Shown here: positions 6,589-12,440 of the stretch, piece by piece
How the letters are laid out: each line of letters opens with the position of its first letter
How positions within the stretch are numbered: the first letter of the stretch is position 1
Origin: Chloroflexota bacterium
Lineage (GTDB): Bacteria > Chloroflexota > Dormibacteria > Dormibacterales > Dormibacteraceae
Assembly (NCBI GenBank): GCA_005879675.1
Contig: VBJE01000027.1
Coordinates: forward strand, 1 to 12,440
DNA length: 12,440 nucleotides
Reading direction: 5' to 3'
Notes under the pieces: model-generated
The model's database searches: none
The model's input: the letters and a program-made list of their open reading frames with translations, nothing else
What the model was told of the DNA's origin: nothing
Made by a program: the position numbers and the translations under genes

Positions 6589-8064
6589 ACGACAGAGACC
6601 CGAAAACTTTCGTTCCGCCCAGGAGCACCGCTCTTGGGCGGAGCTGCTCCCAGTCCACTTCCGCATCCTCGAGGGGATCGCCTGGATAGACCTGTAGGTC
6701 CGCGAGCATGCCGGGCTCCAGGGTCCCCTTCACGCCTTCCTCGAAACTCGCGTACGCGCCGCCGGACGTGTAGGCGCGCAGGGCGGCCCGCATGGTAATG
6801 CCGCTGACCTGGTCGTCCACGGCGACGCGAATGCCGGGCCAGGGGTTCGGGTCGGGCGCGACGGGCAGGTCCGAGCTGAACGCAAGGGGCACCCCGGCGC
6901 GCAAGAGGCCCCGATGCGGCGCCAGGTGGGTTCGATCACGGACCGGAAAGAAGATGGTGGATGCCACGCGGCCGAACCGCGCCGCCATCGGCTGCATGAC
7001 CGCGACCATGCCGAGCGTGGCGAGGCGCTGCTGCAGGTCAGGAGGGCAGATCGTGCAGTGCTCGACGCGGTGGCGCAGGTGCATACCCTTAGCCGCCTCG
7101 ACGGCGTCGCACATCGCCTCGATGGCGGCGTCGCCGATCGCATGGGCGGCGACCTGCAGGCCCGCCGCCGTCGCGCGCCCGACCAGCTCGCGCAGCTCCA
7201 CAGGCGTCGTCCGCCAGACGCCGCCGCCACCGCGCGTCGCGACCCGCTCCGCGCCTCCGTCGACGAACACCTTGATCGGTCCGGCGCGGACCATCGCGCC
7301 CCCAAACCCGCGTCGCAGTCCCAGAGCTGATGCCGCCTCCAGCAGCTCCCAGGACATGAACTCGTTGACGCGAACGCGTAGCCTTCCGTCGCACGCCAGG
7401 CTTTCGTAGGTCCGAAGGTCGTCGGCGAACCCTCGGTTGACCGCCGCGCCGACAGAAGTGATGCCACGCGATACGAGCAGGTCCTGCGCCTTCAAGACAC
7501 CTTCGAGCCGTTCGGCGAGCCGTTGAGGTCCCTGCCGATCCGCCCTCCTTGCGGGTTTGGCGTGTCCGAGGCGATGCCGGCCGCCGCCAGCGCGGCGGAG
7601 TTGGCAACCCTGGCGTGACCGCCACGCTCGTCGATGAAAGCCGGCCGGTCACCGGTCGCGCGGTCGAGCTCCGTACGGTGCGGCTGGCGGCGCTCAGTAA
7701 GCTCGTCGGTCCGGTAGCCCAGGCCCTGCTGCCACTCGCCAGGCTTGAGGCTCGCCGCGTGCGCCTTCAGCCGGTCGAGGACGTCGTCGATGCCCCGGGC
7801 GCCGCTCAGGTCGGCCGCGAAGCGCGTCAGCCCGTGGTAGACGACGTGCGCGTGCGCGTCGTTGAACCCCGGAAAGACCGCCGAGCCGCCGAGGTCGACG
7901 ACCCTTGTCCGCGGCCCGCGCAGGTTCATGACCTCGCGGCCGCCGGAGGCGAGGACCTTGCCGCCCGCGATCGCAAGGTGGCTCTGGGGGTTCAGGCCCG
8001 CGCGTCCCAGCGTACGGATACGCCCGCGCGCCAGGATCAGTTCGGCTCGCAAAATCCCCACCAA
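6587..8064 (-). CDS. YtcJ-like metal-dependent amidohydrolase, interrupted by a frameshift
   Basis: This is a predicted hydrolase of the YtcJ-like amidohydrolase family; substrates for this branch are mostly unknown. The N-terminal part (8064-7492) has FPGFNDAHAHVVYHG (metal ligands His71 and His73) and RGGHARVANSAAL, and reaches DLNGSPNG before running into a stop. The C-terminal part, in another frame, resumes with LEGVLKAQDLLVSRGITSV and carries AHAIGDAAIEAM, RVEHCTICPPDLQ, AFSSDLPVAPDP and LEPGMLADLQVYPGD, ending at TAG 6587. The span of 1478 nt is one short of a multiple of three, so one base is missing near 7505-7512. The repaired product would be about 492 aa, slightly short for the family. 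Start choice is open: TTG 8064, GTG 8061 or TTG 8052. Both halves are well conserved, so sequencing error or very recent decay are the two readings. Confidence 0.82.
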
Positions 8065-8088
8065 ATCTGAGGCTTCGCCGTGATTTGG
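8061..8088. promoter_or_regulatory. Inverted repeat in the amidohydrolase/threonine aldolase intergenic region
   Basis: CCAAATC (8061-8067) and GATTTGG (8082-8088) form a perfect 7-bp inverted repeat with a 14-base spacer, which itself contains GGC-TTC-GCC. It overlaps the candidate starts of the amidohydrolase and the -35 region of the threonine aldolase promoter. Placement between two divergent genes fits an operator; no cognate regulator is visible. Confidence 0.3.
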
Positions 8089-8114
8089 CGGCCCCTCATG
8101 TAGGCCGTTAGATT
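8085..8114 (+). promoter_or_regulatory. Probable promoter of threonine aldolase, leaderless
   Basis: TTGGCG (8085-8090), an 18-base spacer and TAGATT (8109-8114) precede GTG 8121 by only 6 bases. A start of transcription 7 bases after the -10 box would fall on the GTG itself, and no Shine-Dalgarno is present, so the mRNA is probably leaderless. Confidence 0.5.
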
Positions 8115-8120
8115 AGTCGG

Positions 8121-9152
8121 GTGGCGGCGATCGATTTGCGCTCGGACACCGTGGCCATGCCGAGCCCAGAGATGCGCCGGGCGATGGTCGAGGCGCCGCT
8201 CGGCGACGACGTTTTCGGCGACGACCCGACCGCCAACCGACTGATGGAGGTCGCGGCCGACCGCATGGGGAAGGCGGCGGCCACCTTCGTCCCCAGCGGC
8301 ACGATGGGCAACCTCATCGGCATCGCGGTCAACGCCCGGAGCGGCGAGGAGCTGATCGCGGACGCCGACTCCCACGCCTTCTACTACGAGACCGCCGGCG
8401 CCGCCGCGGTGTGCGGTGTGCAGATCCGGCCCGTGGCCACCGAGGCCGGGGTGATGTCGGCCGAGCAGCTCCTGGACGCGGTCCGGCCTCGCGATGACCC
8501 GCATCAGCCGCTCACGGCCGCCGTCACCTTCGAGAACACCCACAACCGGCACGGCGGGATCGTCTGGCCCCTCGAAGCCTTGCGGTCGGCCGGCGACGCC
8601 GCGCACGCGCAGGGCTTGCGCGTCCACCTCGACGGCGCCCGCATCTTCAACGCCGCCGTCGCGCTAGGCGTGCCGGCATCGGAGATCGCGGCATGCGCGG
8701 ACACCGTCACCTTCTGCCTGTCCAAGGGCCTCGCGTGCCCTGTCGGAAGCATCTTCTGCGGCTCGGAAGAAGCGATCGAAGAAGCGAAGCGCTGGCGCAA
8801 GCGTCTGGGCGGGGGGATGCGGCAGGTCGGCGTGCTCGCGGCCGCCGGGCTGATCGCCCTCGACCACATGGTCGATCGACTCGCCGAGGACCACGCCAAC
8901 GCCCGCACCCTCGCCGAAGCATTGTCGGAGCTGCCCGGCGTGAGCTGCGACCTCGCGCGAGTGCAGACAAACCTCGTCTACTTCGACCTCGACAGCATGC
9001 CGGCGCCCGCATTCACCGACGAATGCGCAAAACGCGGCCTACTCAGCGACTGGATCGGCCCCAGGCGGATGCGCTTTGTCACTCACTACGGCATCGATAC
9101 CGAAGACGTCCAGTCGGCGCTCAAGATCTGCGAGGAGGTTCTCTCCGCCTGA
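8121..9152 (+). CDS. ltaE: Low-specificity L-threonine aldolase (PLP fold type I)
   Basis: The enzyme splits L-threonine or L-allo-threonine into glycine and acetaldehyde, using PLP. The 343-residue product is full length and has the family pattern: IDLRSDTVAMPSPEMRRAM at the N terminus, GDDVFGDDPTAN, VPSGTMGN, His84 in DSHAFYYE (stacks on PLP), Asp171 and Arg174 in HLDGARIFNAA, and the Schiff-base lysine Lys202 in CLSKGLACPVGS. GTG 8121 is the natural start because it gives the canonical N terminus; it appears leaderless. The gene is divergent from the amidohydrolase and followed without a gap by a membrane protein whose start may overlap its TGA. Function is confident; in vivo it may serve glycine supply or threonine breakdown. 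Confidence 0.95.
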   Translation: MAAIDLRSDTVAMPSPEMRRAMVEAPLGDDVFGDDPTANRLMEVAADRMGKAAATFVPSGTMGNLIGIAVNARSGEELIADADSHAFYYETAGAAAVCGVQIRPVATEAGVMSAEQLLDAVRPRDDPHQPLTAAVTFENTHNRHGGIVWPLEALRSAGDAAHAQGLRVHLDGARIFNAAVALGVPASEIAACADTVTFCLSKGLACPVGSIFCGSEEAIEEAKRWRKRLGGGMRQVGVLAAAGLIALDHMVDRLAEDHANARTLAEALSELPGVSCDLARVQTNLVYFDLDSMPAPAFTDECAKRGLLSDWIGPRRMRFVTHYGIDTEDVQSALKICEEVLSA

Positions 9153-9175
9153 GCTCTCGGCTGTCGCCTGACGGA

Positions 9176-9820
9176 ATGTATTACTGGGACGGCCAGGCCT
9201 GGATCAGCACCCTGTCGCCTGACGGCCGGCAGCGGTGGGACGGCGCGCGGTGGGTTGCGGCCACTGGCGCCACGCAATACGGGCCACCGCCTGGCGCGGC
9301 TCGCGAGCCTACGTCGTGGACCCGACCGCTCCAGTACGCCGTGATCGCGTGGTACGGGCTCTCGGTCGCGTACGCGCTCACCATCCCGTTCTGGATGGGC
9401 GGGGCGATGAGCAATCTCATGCGGCGCGAGATGGAGCGGCAGCAGGCCAACTATCCACCCGGCGAGGCGCCTCCCCCCGGCTTCATCGACACGATGACGA
9501 CGTTCATGACTGGTGTCCTGTGGATCGTGGTGTTCGTTTCGTTCGTGATCGCCGTGGTGGCGATCGCCGGCGCGCTGAGGCGATGGACCTGGGCGTACTA
9601 CGCCGTCCTCGTGCTCCTGGGGCTCGGACTCTTCGCGCTGCCGGCGGACATCGGCAATGTGCTCAGCGGTGGCCGCGTGGCGGGCGCCTCCGGACTCGGC
9701 CTGCCGTCGTGGTCCTACTGGGCCGGGCTGGTTTCGGCGATCCTCGGCGCCGCCCTGTTCGCATGGATGCTGGTCGCGCTGGTCAGGCGCGGGCCGTGGG
9801 GAATGAAGCGGGTCAGCTAG
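9176..9820 (+). CDS. Four-helix membrane protein with N-terminal SPDG/WDG repeats
   Basis: I do not recognise a named family, though the head recalls DUF2510-like SPDGxxxWDGxxW motifs common in high-GC Gram-positives. The protein begins with two tandem motifs, (LSPDG)MYYWDGQAWIST and LSPDGRQRWDGARWVAA, then a proline/glycine linker, and four predicted membrane helices at about 53-77, 107-133, 138-158 and 180-203. ATG 9176 gives 214 aa but cuts the first motif. A CTG at 9149, overlapping the aldolase TGA as CTGA and lying 10 bases after GGAGG (9134-9138), would add nine residues and keep the motif whole, so it may be the true start. It is probably co-transcribed with threonine aldolase. The 3' end overlaps the convergent dehydratase by 8 nt. 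Function unknown. Confidence 0.75.
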   Translation: MYYWDGQAWISTLSPDGRQRWDGARWVAATGATQYGPPPGAAREPTSWTRPLQYAVIAWYGLSVAYALTIPFWMGGAMSNLMRREMERQQANYPPGEAPPPGFIDTMTTFMTGVLWIVVFVSFVIAVVAIAGALRRWTWAYYAVLVLLGLGLFALPADIGNVLSGGRVAGASGLGLPSWSYWAGLVSAILGAALFAWMLVALVRRGPWGMKRVS

Positions 9821-10724
9821 ACAGCAGCGACGCCAGCAGACCCGGGTCGATGTTGCCCCCGCTGACGATTGCCACCGTGCGCGGCCCCGGCGGCAGCTGC
9901 TCGAGCGCCGCGTAGGCGAGCGCGCCGGCGCCCTCCGCGACCACCTTCGCCCTTGCGGCCAGCTCTGGAATCGCGGACTTGAGCCGCGGCTCGGGGACGA
10001 CGAGCCAGCGGTCGACGCACTCCTTCAGGAGCTCGAACATCCGGGCGTCGAACGGCGCGGTCGTACCGTCGGCGATCGTCTCGACTTGCATCGGCACCGG
10101 GCCGCCCGCCTGGAGGACCTTCGGCCACATCGCGTAGCCGTCGGACTGCGCGCCGACGACCTCGATGTCCGGCTTCAAGGCCTTGGCGGCCGACGCGACG
10201 CCGGTGATCAGGCCGCCGCCCCCGACCGGCACGACGAGGCGCTCGAGGTCGGGCATGTCTTCGAGCAGCTCGAGCCCGAGCCCGCCGTGTCCGGCCATGA
10301 CCTCGTCGTCGGCGAAGGGATGGATGAACGCCTCGGGATCGTTGGTCCAGCCCTGGGTCTCGATCCACTTGAAGAGCTCGTCGCGCGGCATGGGGATCGG
10401 CTTTGCGCCCCAGCGCCTGACGCCGTCGATCTTGGTCGCCGGCGCGTTGTCGAACATGACCACCCGGCATGGGACGCCGAGCTGATGCGCCGCGTACGCG
10501 CAGGCCTGTGCCGCGTTGCCGGCGCTGACCGTGATGAGGCCTTTGGCCAGCCTCTCCTTGGGGATTGCCAGCGCTGCCGCGAAGAAGCCTCGGACCTTGA
10601 AGCTGCCGGTCGGCTGGAGGCACTCGAGCTTGAGCGAGGCGCCTTCGACCGGGACCAGCGGCGAGCGCAGCACGTAGGCCCTGGCGCGGTCGGCGGCCGC
10701 GCGGATGCGCTCGATTGGAATCAT
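9813..10724 (-). CDS. Threonine/serine dehydratase-like PLP enzyme (fold type II)
   Basis: This enzyme is expected to deaminate threonine to 2-oxobutyrate or serine to pyruvate, or to racemise serine. The 303-residue product has the fold-type II signatures: LECLQPTGSFKVRG with Schiff-base Lys43, the substrate loop SAGNAAQ (67-73), the phosphate-binding loop VPVGGGGL (165-172) and the C-terminal AIVSGGNIDP that contacts the PLP ring. It lacks a C-terminal ACT regulatory domain, so it is the short catabolic/racemase-like form and not full biosynthetic IlvA; it is also slightly shorter than the usual 320 or so. ATG 10724 has no Shine-Dalgarno and lies 5 bases after GATTAT, a leaderless arrangement. 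It is divergent from the FmdB-like gene. Class is certain; exact substrate is not. Confidence 0.9.
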   Translation of the reverse strand: MIPIERIRAAADRARAYVLRSPLVPVEGASLKLECLQPTGSFKVRGFFAAALAIPKERLAKGLITVSAGNAAQACAYAAHQLGVPCRVVMFDNAPATKIDGVRRWGAKPIPMPRDELFKWIETQGWTNDPEAFIHPFADDEVMAGHGGLGLELLEDMPDLERLVVPVGGGGLITGVASAAKALKPDIEVVGAQSDGYAMWPKVLQAGGPVPMQVETIADGTTAPFDARMFELLKECVDRWLVVPEPRLKSAIPELAARAKVVAEGAGALAYAALEQLPPGPRTVAIVSGGNIDPGLLASLLSS

Positions 10725-10728
10725 TCCC

Positions 10729-10734
10729 GATAAT
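10729..10734 (+). promoter_or_regulatory. Possible -10 box of the FmdB-like gene
   Basis: GATAAT lies 9 bases before GTG 10744. It is part of CGATAATCG (10728-10736), a dyad about its central base whose other strand reads GATTAT, the -10 box of the divergent dehydratase. I see no convincing -35 for this direction. Confidence 0.35.
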
Positions 10735-10758
10735 CGTATTGCTGTGCCGATCTATGAA
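10730..10758 (-). promoter_or_regulatory. Probable promoter of the threonine dehydratase-like gene, leaderless
   Basis: On the minus strand TTCATA (10758-10753), a 17-base spacer and GATTAT (10735-10730) end 5 bases before ATG 10724. The -35 box lies within the FmdB-like coding region. Transcription would begin at or next to the ATG. Confidence 0.45.
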
Positions 10759-10995
10759 TACCGCTGCGAGGAATGCGACAAGCGTTCGTCGGCGCTGCTG
10801 GGCAGCTTCTCGTCACCCGACCCGGTCTGTCCCCACTGCGGCAAGCCGGCGCTGCGGCGGCTGGTCTCGACGTTCGCCACGGTGAGCTCCGGCGAGAGCG
10901 ACTTCGAGGGGGGCGAGGGTGGCGACGACTTCGGCGGCGACGGAGGGGACTTCGGAGGGGGCGACGACTTCGGCGGCGGGGACGACGACTACTAG
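10744..10995 (+). CDS. FmdB-family zinc-ribbon protein with Gly/Asp-rich tail
   Basis: This 83-residue protein starts with the family signature MPIYEYRCEECDKR and has two CxxC pairs, Cys8/Cys11 and Cys29/Cys32 (CPHC), expected to bind one zinc ion; RRLVSTF after the ribbon is also typical. The family is named after a putative regulator near formamidase genes, but most members have no proven role. The last 30 or so residues are repeats of DDFGG/GDFGG ending in DDDY, a flexible acidic tail. GTG 10744 is chosen because it gives the canonical N terminus; upstream in-frame ATG 10705 would only add residues that overlap the divergent gene. It stops 3 bases before the convergent HD protein's stop. 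It could be a transcriptional or translational accessory protein. Confidence 0.88.
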   Translation: MPIYEYRCEECDKRSSALLGSFSSPDPVCPHCGKPALRRLVSTFATVSSGESDFEGGEGGDDFGGDGGDFGGGDDFGGGDDDY

Positions 10996-10998
10996 GTT

Positions 10999-12384
10999 CT
11001 AGGTCAGCCCCAGGACTTCGTTCGCGGCCCGGATCAGCTCCTGCCGGTGGCTCTCGTCCCGGGCGAAGATGCGGAACAGCGCCATCCGCACGGGCAGCCG
11101 GCGGAACAGATCGAGCACGCGGCTCTGCTGGTAACGGTCCTCGAGCGGCTCGTAGAAGAGGATGTCCGCGGTCTCGGTCATCGGGTTGAACGCGCGGGAC
11201 TCCTGTGCGGCGACGTCGACCTCGAACTCGACCTCGCGGAGACCGGCGGGCAGGCGCCCGCGGATGAGTTGCGCGAACTCCTGCCGGGTCACGCTCAGCG
11301 CCTGCGCCGGGATATCCCGAGCATCGGTGTGACCCTGGTAGATCAGCCGCCACTTGAGGCGGCGGGCGACCACCGCCGCCCACGCCTGGCCCAGCTCGCG
11401 GCGCTTCGGGTCGCCGTCGCCGTGCGCCCACCTGTCCACGTCGGACAGCAGCGACCACTCGGTCAAAGCCTGGAAGCGGTCGAGACGATCCAGTGGATTG
11501 CCGCCGAGGAGCAGTTCGATCGTGGGCCGAAAGACCTCGCGCAGCTGGAGGTCGATCCGCCGCACGGTGCGGTGGAAGTAAACCTGGTGATAAAGGTAGA
11601 GCCGCGAGTTGAGGAACATGTACAGCGCCTCGGCGCCGTGCGCATGGAGGGTGAGGCCGCGGTCGGAGATGAACGAGTAGTGGACGATCCGCTGCACGTC
11701 GACCGGCCCCGCTGAGACACCGCATATATAGGAATCGCGAGGGACGTAGTCCATGTTGTCGGCCGAGAACGCGCCGATGAGCGCCGGCCGAAGGACCGCG
11801 ACCCACGGCGGTGGCTCGAATCCCTCCAGGTCGCGCGACGAGATCAGGTAAGCCACCCAGCGCGGGTCGATGCGGTCGCCCGCGTCGAAGTCGGCCGTGG
11901 GGGAGGCACCGAGCTCGCCGATGGCGTCCGCGAGGGCGCCGGTGATCAGCGCGCGTCCGACCACCTCGTGGTCGATGCCCCAGGTGTCCAGGTAGTTCTC
12001 GTCGAAGAAGTGTCCGAACGGACCGTGACCGACGTCGTGCAGGAGGCCGGCGATGCGCATCGTCTCCTCGACCAGCTGCGAGGACGGCACCTCGGGACAC
12101 GAGATCTTGAGAGACGGGTACAGGTGGCGCGCCCACTCGCCGGCGAGGTGCATGGCGCCGAGCGCGTGCTGGAAGCGGGAGTGCTCCGCGGTCGCGAAAA
12201 CCCACCAGGCGCTCTGCAGCTGGTGGATTCGGCGCAGGCGCTGCAGCCAGGCCGCGTCGACCAGGTCCTGCTCCGAGGTCTGACCGGCGACCCCGCCGGG
12301 GCCGCCCTTGGTGATGCGAAGGTATCGGTAGATGGGATCGCTCGAGAGATTGACCCGGGAGTATTCCGCTCGAGCTTCGTCCAC
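10999..12384 (-). CDS. HD-domain phosphohydrolase (dGTPase/SAMHD1-like)
   Basis: This is a 461-residue soluble protein of the HD superfamily, probably a metal-dependent (deoxy)nucleoside triphosphate or related phosphohydrolase. The metal-binding set is visible: His73 in SRFQHALGAMHLA, His116-Asp117 in AGLLHDVGHGPFGH and Asp209 in GAFSADNMDYVPRDS, with the order and spacing of SAMHD1-like proteins. The opening DPIYRYLRIT and QLVDAAWLQRLRRIHQL-like region (40-56) is also characteristic. GTG 12384 is chosen because AATAAT sits 6 bases upstream and no Shine-Dalgarno exists. The start is 15 bases from the probable start of a divergent gene at the right edge, and the gene converges on the FmdB-like gene. 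The nucleotide substrate cannot be read from the sequence. Confidence 0.9.
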   Translation of the reverse strand: MDEARAEYSRVNLSSDPIYRYLRITKGGPGGVAGQTSEQDLVDAAWLQRLRRIHQLQSAWWVFATAEHSRFQHALGAMHLAGEWARHLYPSLKISCPEVPSSQLVEETMRIAGLLHDVGHGPFGHFFDENYLDTWGIDHEVVGRALITGALADAIGELGASPTADFDAGDRIDPRWVAYLISSRDLEGFEPPPWVAVLRPALIGAFSADNMDYVPRDSYICGVSAGPVDVQRIVHYSFISDRGLTLHAHGAEALYMFLNSRLYLYHQVYFHRTVRRIDLQLREVFRPTIELLLGGNPLDRLDRFQALTEWSLLSDVDRWAHGDGDPKRRELGQAWAAVVARRLKWRLIYQGHTDARDIPAQALSVTRQEFAQLIRGRLPAGLREVEFEVDVAAQESRAFNPMTETADILFYEPLEDRYQQSRVLDLFRRLPVRMALFRIFARDESHRQELIRAANEVLGLT

Positions 12385-12390
12385 GTGGCG

Positions 12391-12396
12391 ATTATT
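12391..12396 (-). promoter_or_regulatory. Probable -10 box of the HD-domain gene, leaderless
   Basis: AATAAT on the minus strand lies 6 bases upstream of GTG 12384. No good -35 match is found at 16-18 bases. The plus strand of the same region reads GATTAT (12390-12395), 4 bases before a candidate divergent GTG at 12400, so the two genes may share a -10 region. Confidence 0.4.
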
Positions 12397-12399
12397 GCC

Positions 12400-12440
12400 G
12401 TGAAGCCACTCCTGGCGGAGGGGGTCGAGCTTTTTAACAG
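12400..12440 (+). CDS. Start of a divergent gene, possibly DUF309 family (runs off window)
   Basis: Only 13 codons are visible from GTG 12400: MKPLLAEGVELFN. This resembles the opening helix of DUF309 proteins, which typically continue with a glycine/glutamate turn and an EAHE motif. An in-frame GTG at 12385 would directly abut the HD gene's start. The stretch is too short for a firm call. Confidence 0.3.
   Translation, partial: MKPLLAEGVELFN

Noticed and set aside
10721..12205. Long minus-strand open frame of 494 codons overlapping the HD gene and FmdB-like gene
   Set aside because: It is an Arg/Pro-rich out-of-frame translation of the HD-domain gene that also runs through the FmdB-like gene on the opposite strand.

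Overview
This window is a compact, gene-dense, high-GC bacterial chromosome segment with no tRNA, rRNA, CRISPR array, insertion sequence or phage gene, and no gene-free stretch over about 60 bases. The high GC, frequent GTG/TTG starts, apparently leaderless starts with a -10-like hexamer a few bases upstream, a sugar-nucleotide epimerase/lysophospholipid-acyltransferase pair resembling mycobacterial galE2-Rv0502, and tandem DUF881 proteins suggest Actinomycetota or a neighbouring high-GC lineage (Chloroflexota/Dormibacterota type). The sequence alone does not settle which.

Left block, minus strand (about 3925 down to 1): glutamate dehydrogenase, an extended SDR epimerase-like protein, a PlsC-like acyltransferase and the N-terminal part of an APH/choline-kinase-like phosphotransferase. 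Gaps are 10 bases or less, or overlaps, so this reads as one operon. The epimerase carries a single-base frameshift near 1860, which makes it look falsely fused to the acyltransferase.

Middle block: two overlapping plus-strand DUF881 membrane-anchored coiled-coil proteins (3972-5364) run away from the dehydrogenase. Their end overlaps a minus-strand regulator with a PHB/PHA-accumulation-regulator DNA-binding domain (5327-5887). Divergent from it is a very basic, histone-H1-like tailed protein (5972-6562). These two divergent neighbours share a recognisable helical segment of about 55 residues, and together they look like a rearranged PhaR/PhaF-type granule-nucleoid module. This is the most interesting element of the window. 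No PHA synthase is present here.

Right block: a YtcJ-like amidohydrolase on the minus strand, also broken by one frameshift (near 7505-7512), is divergent from a low-specificity L-threonine aldolase. The aldolase is followed by a translationally coupled four-helix membrane protein with SPDG/WDG repeats. Convergent to these is a threonine/serine dehydratase-like PLP enzyme, divergent from an FmdB-type zinc-ribbon protein. An HD-domain phosphohydrolase follows on the minus strand, and at the right edge there is probably the start of a divergent DUF309-like gene. Threonine aldolase, threonine dehydratase and glutamate dehydrogenase together point to amino-acid catabolism and nitrogen recycling, but they lie in separate transcription units.
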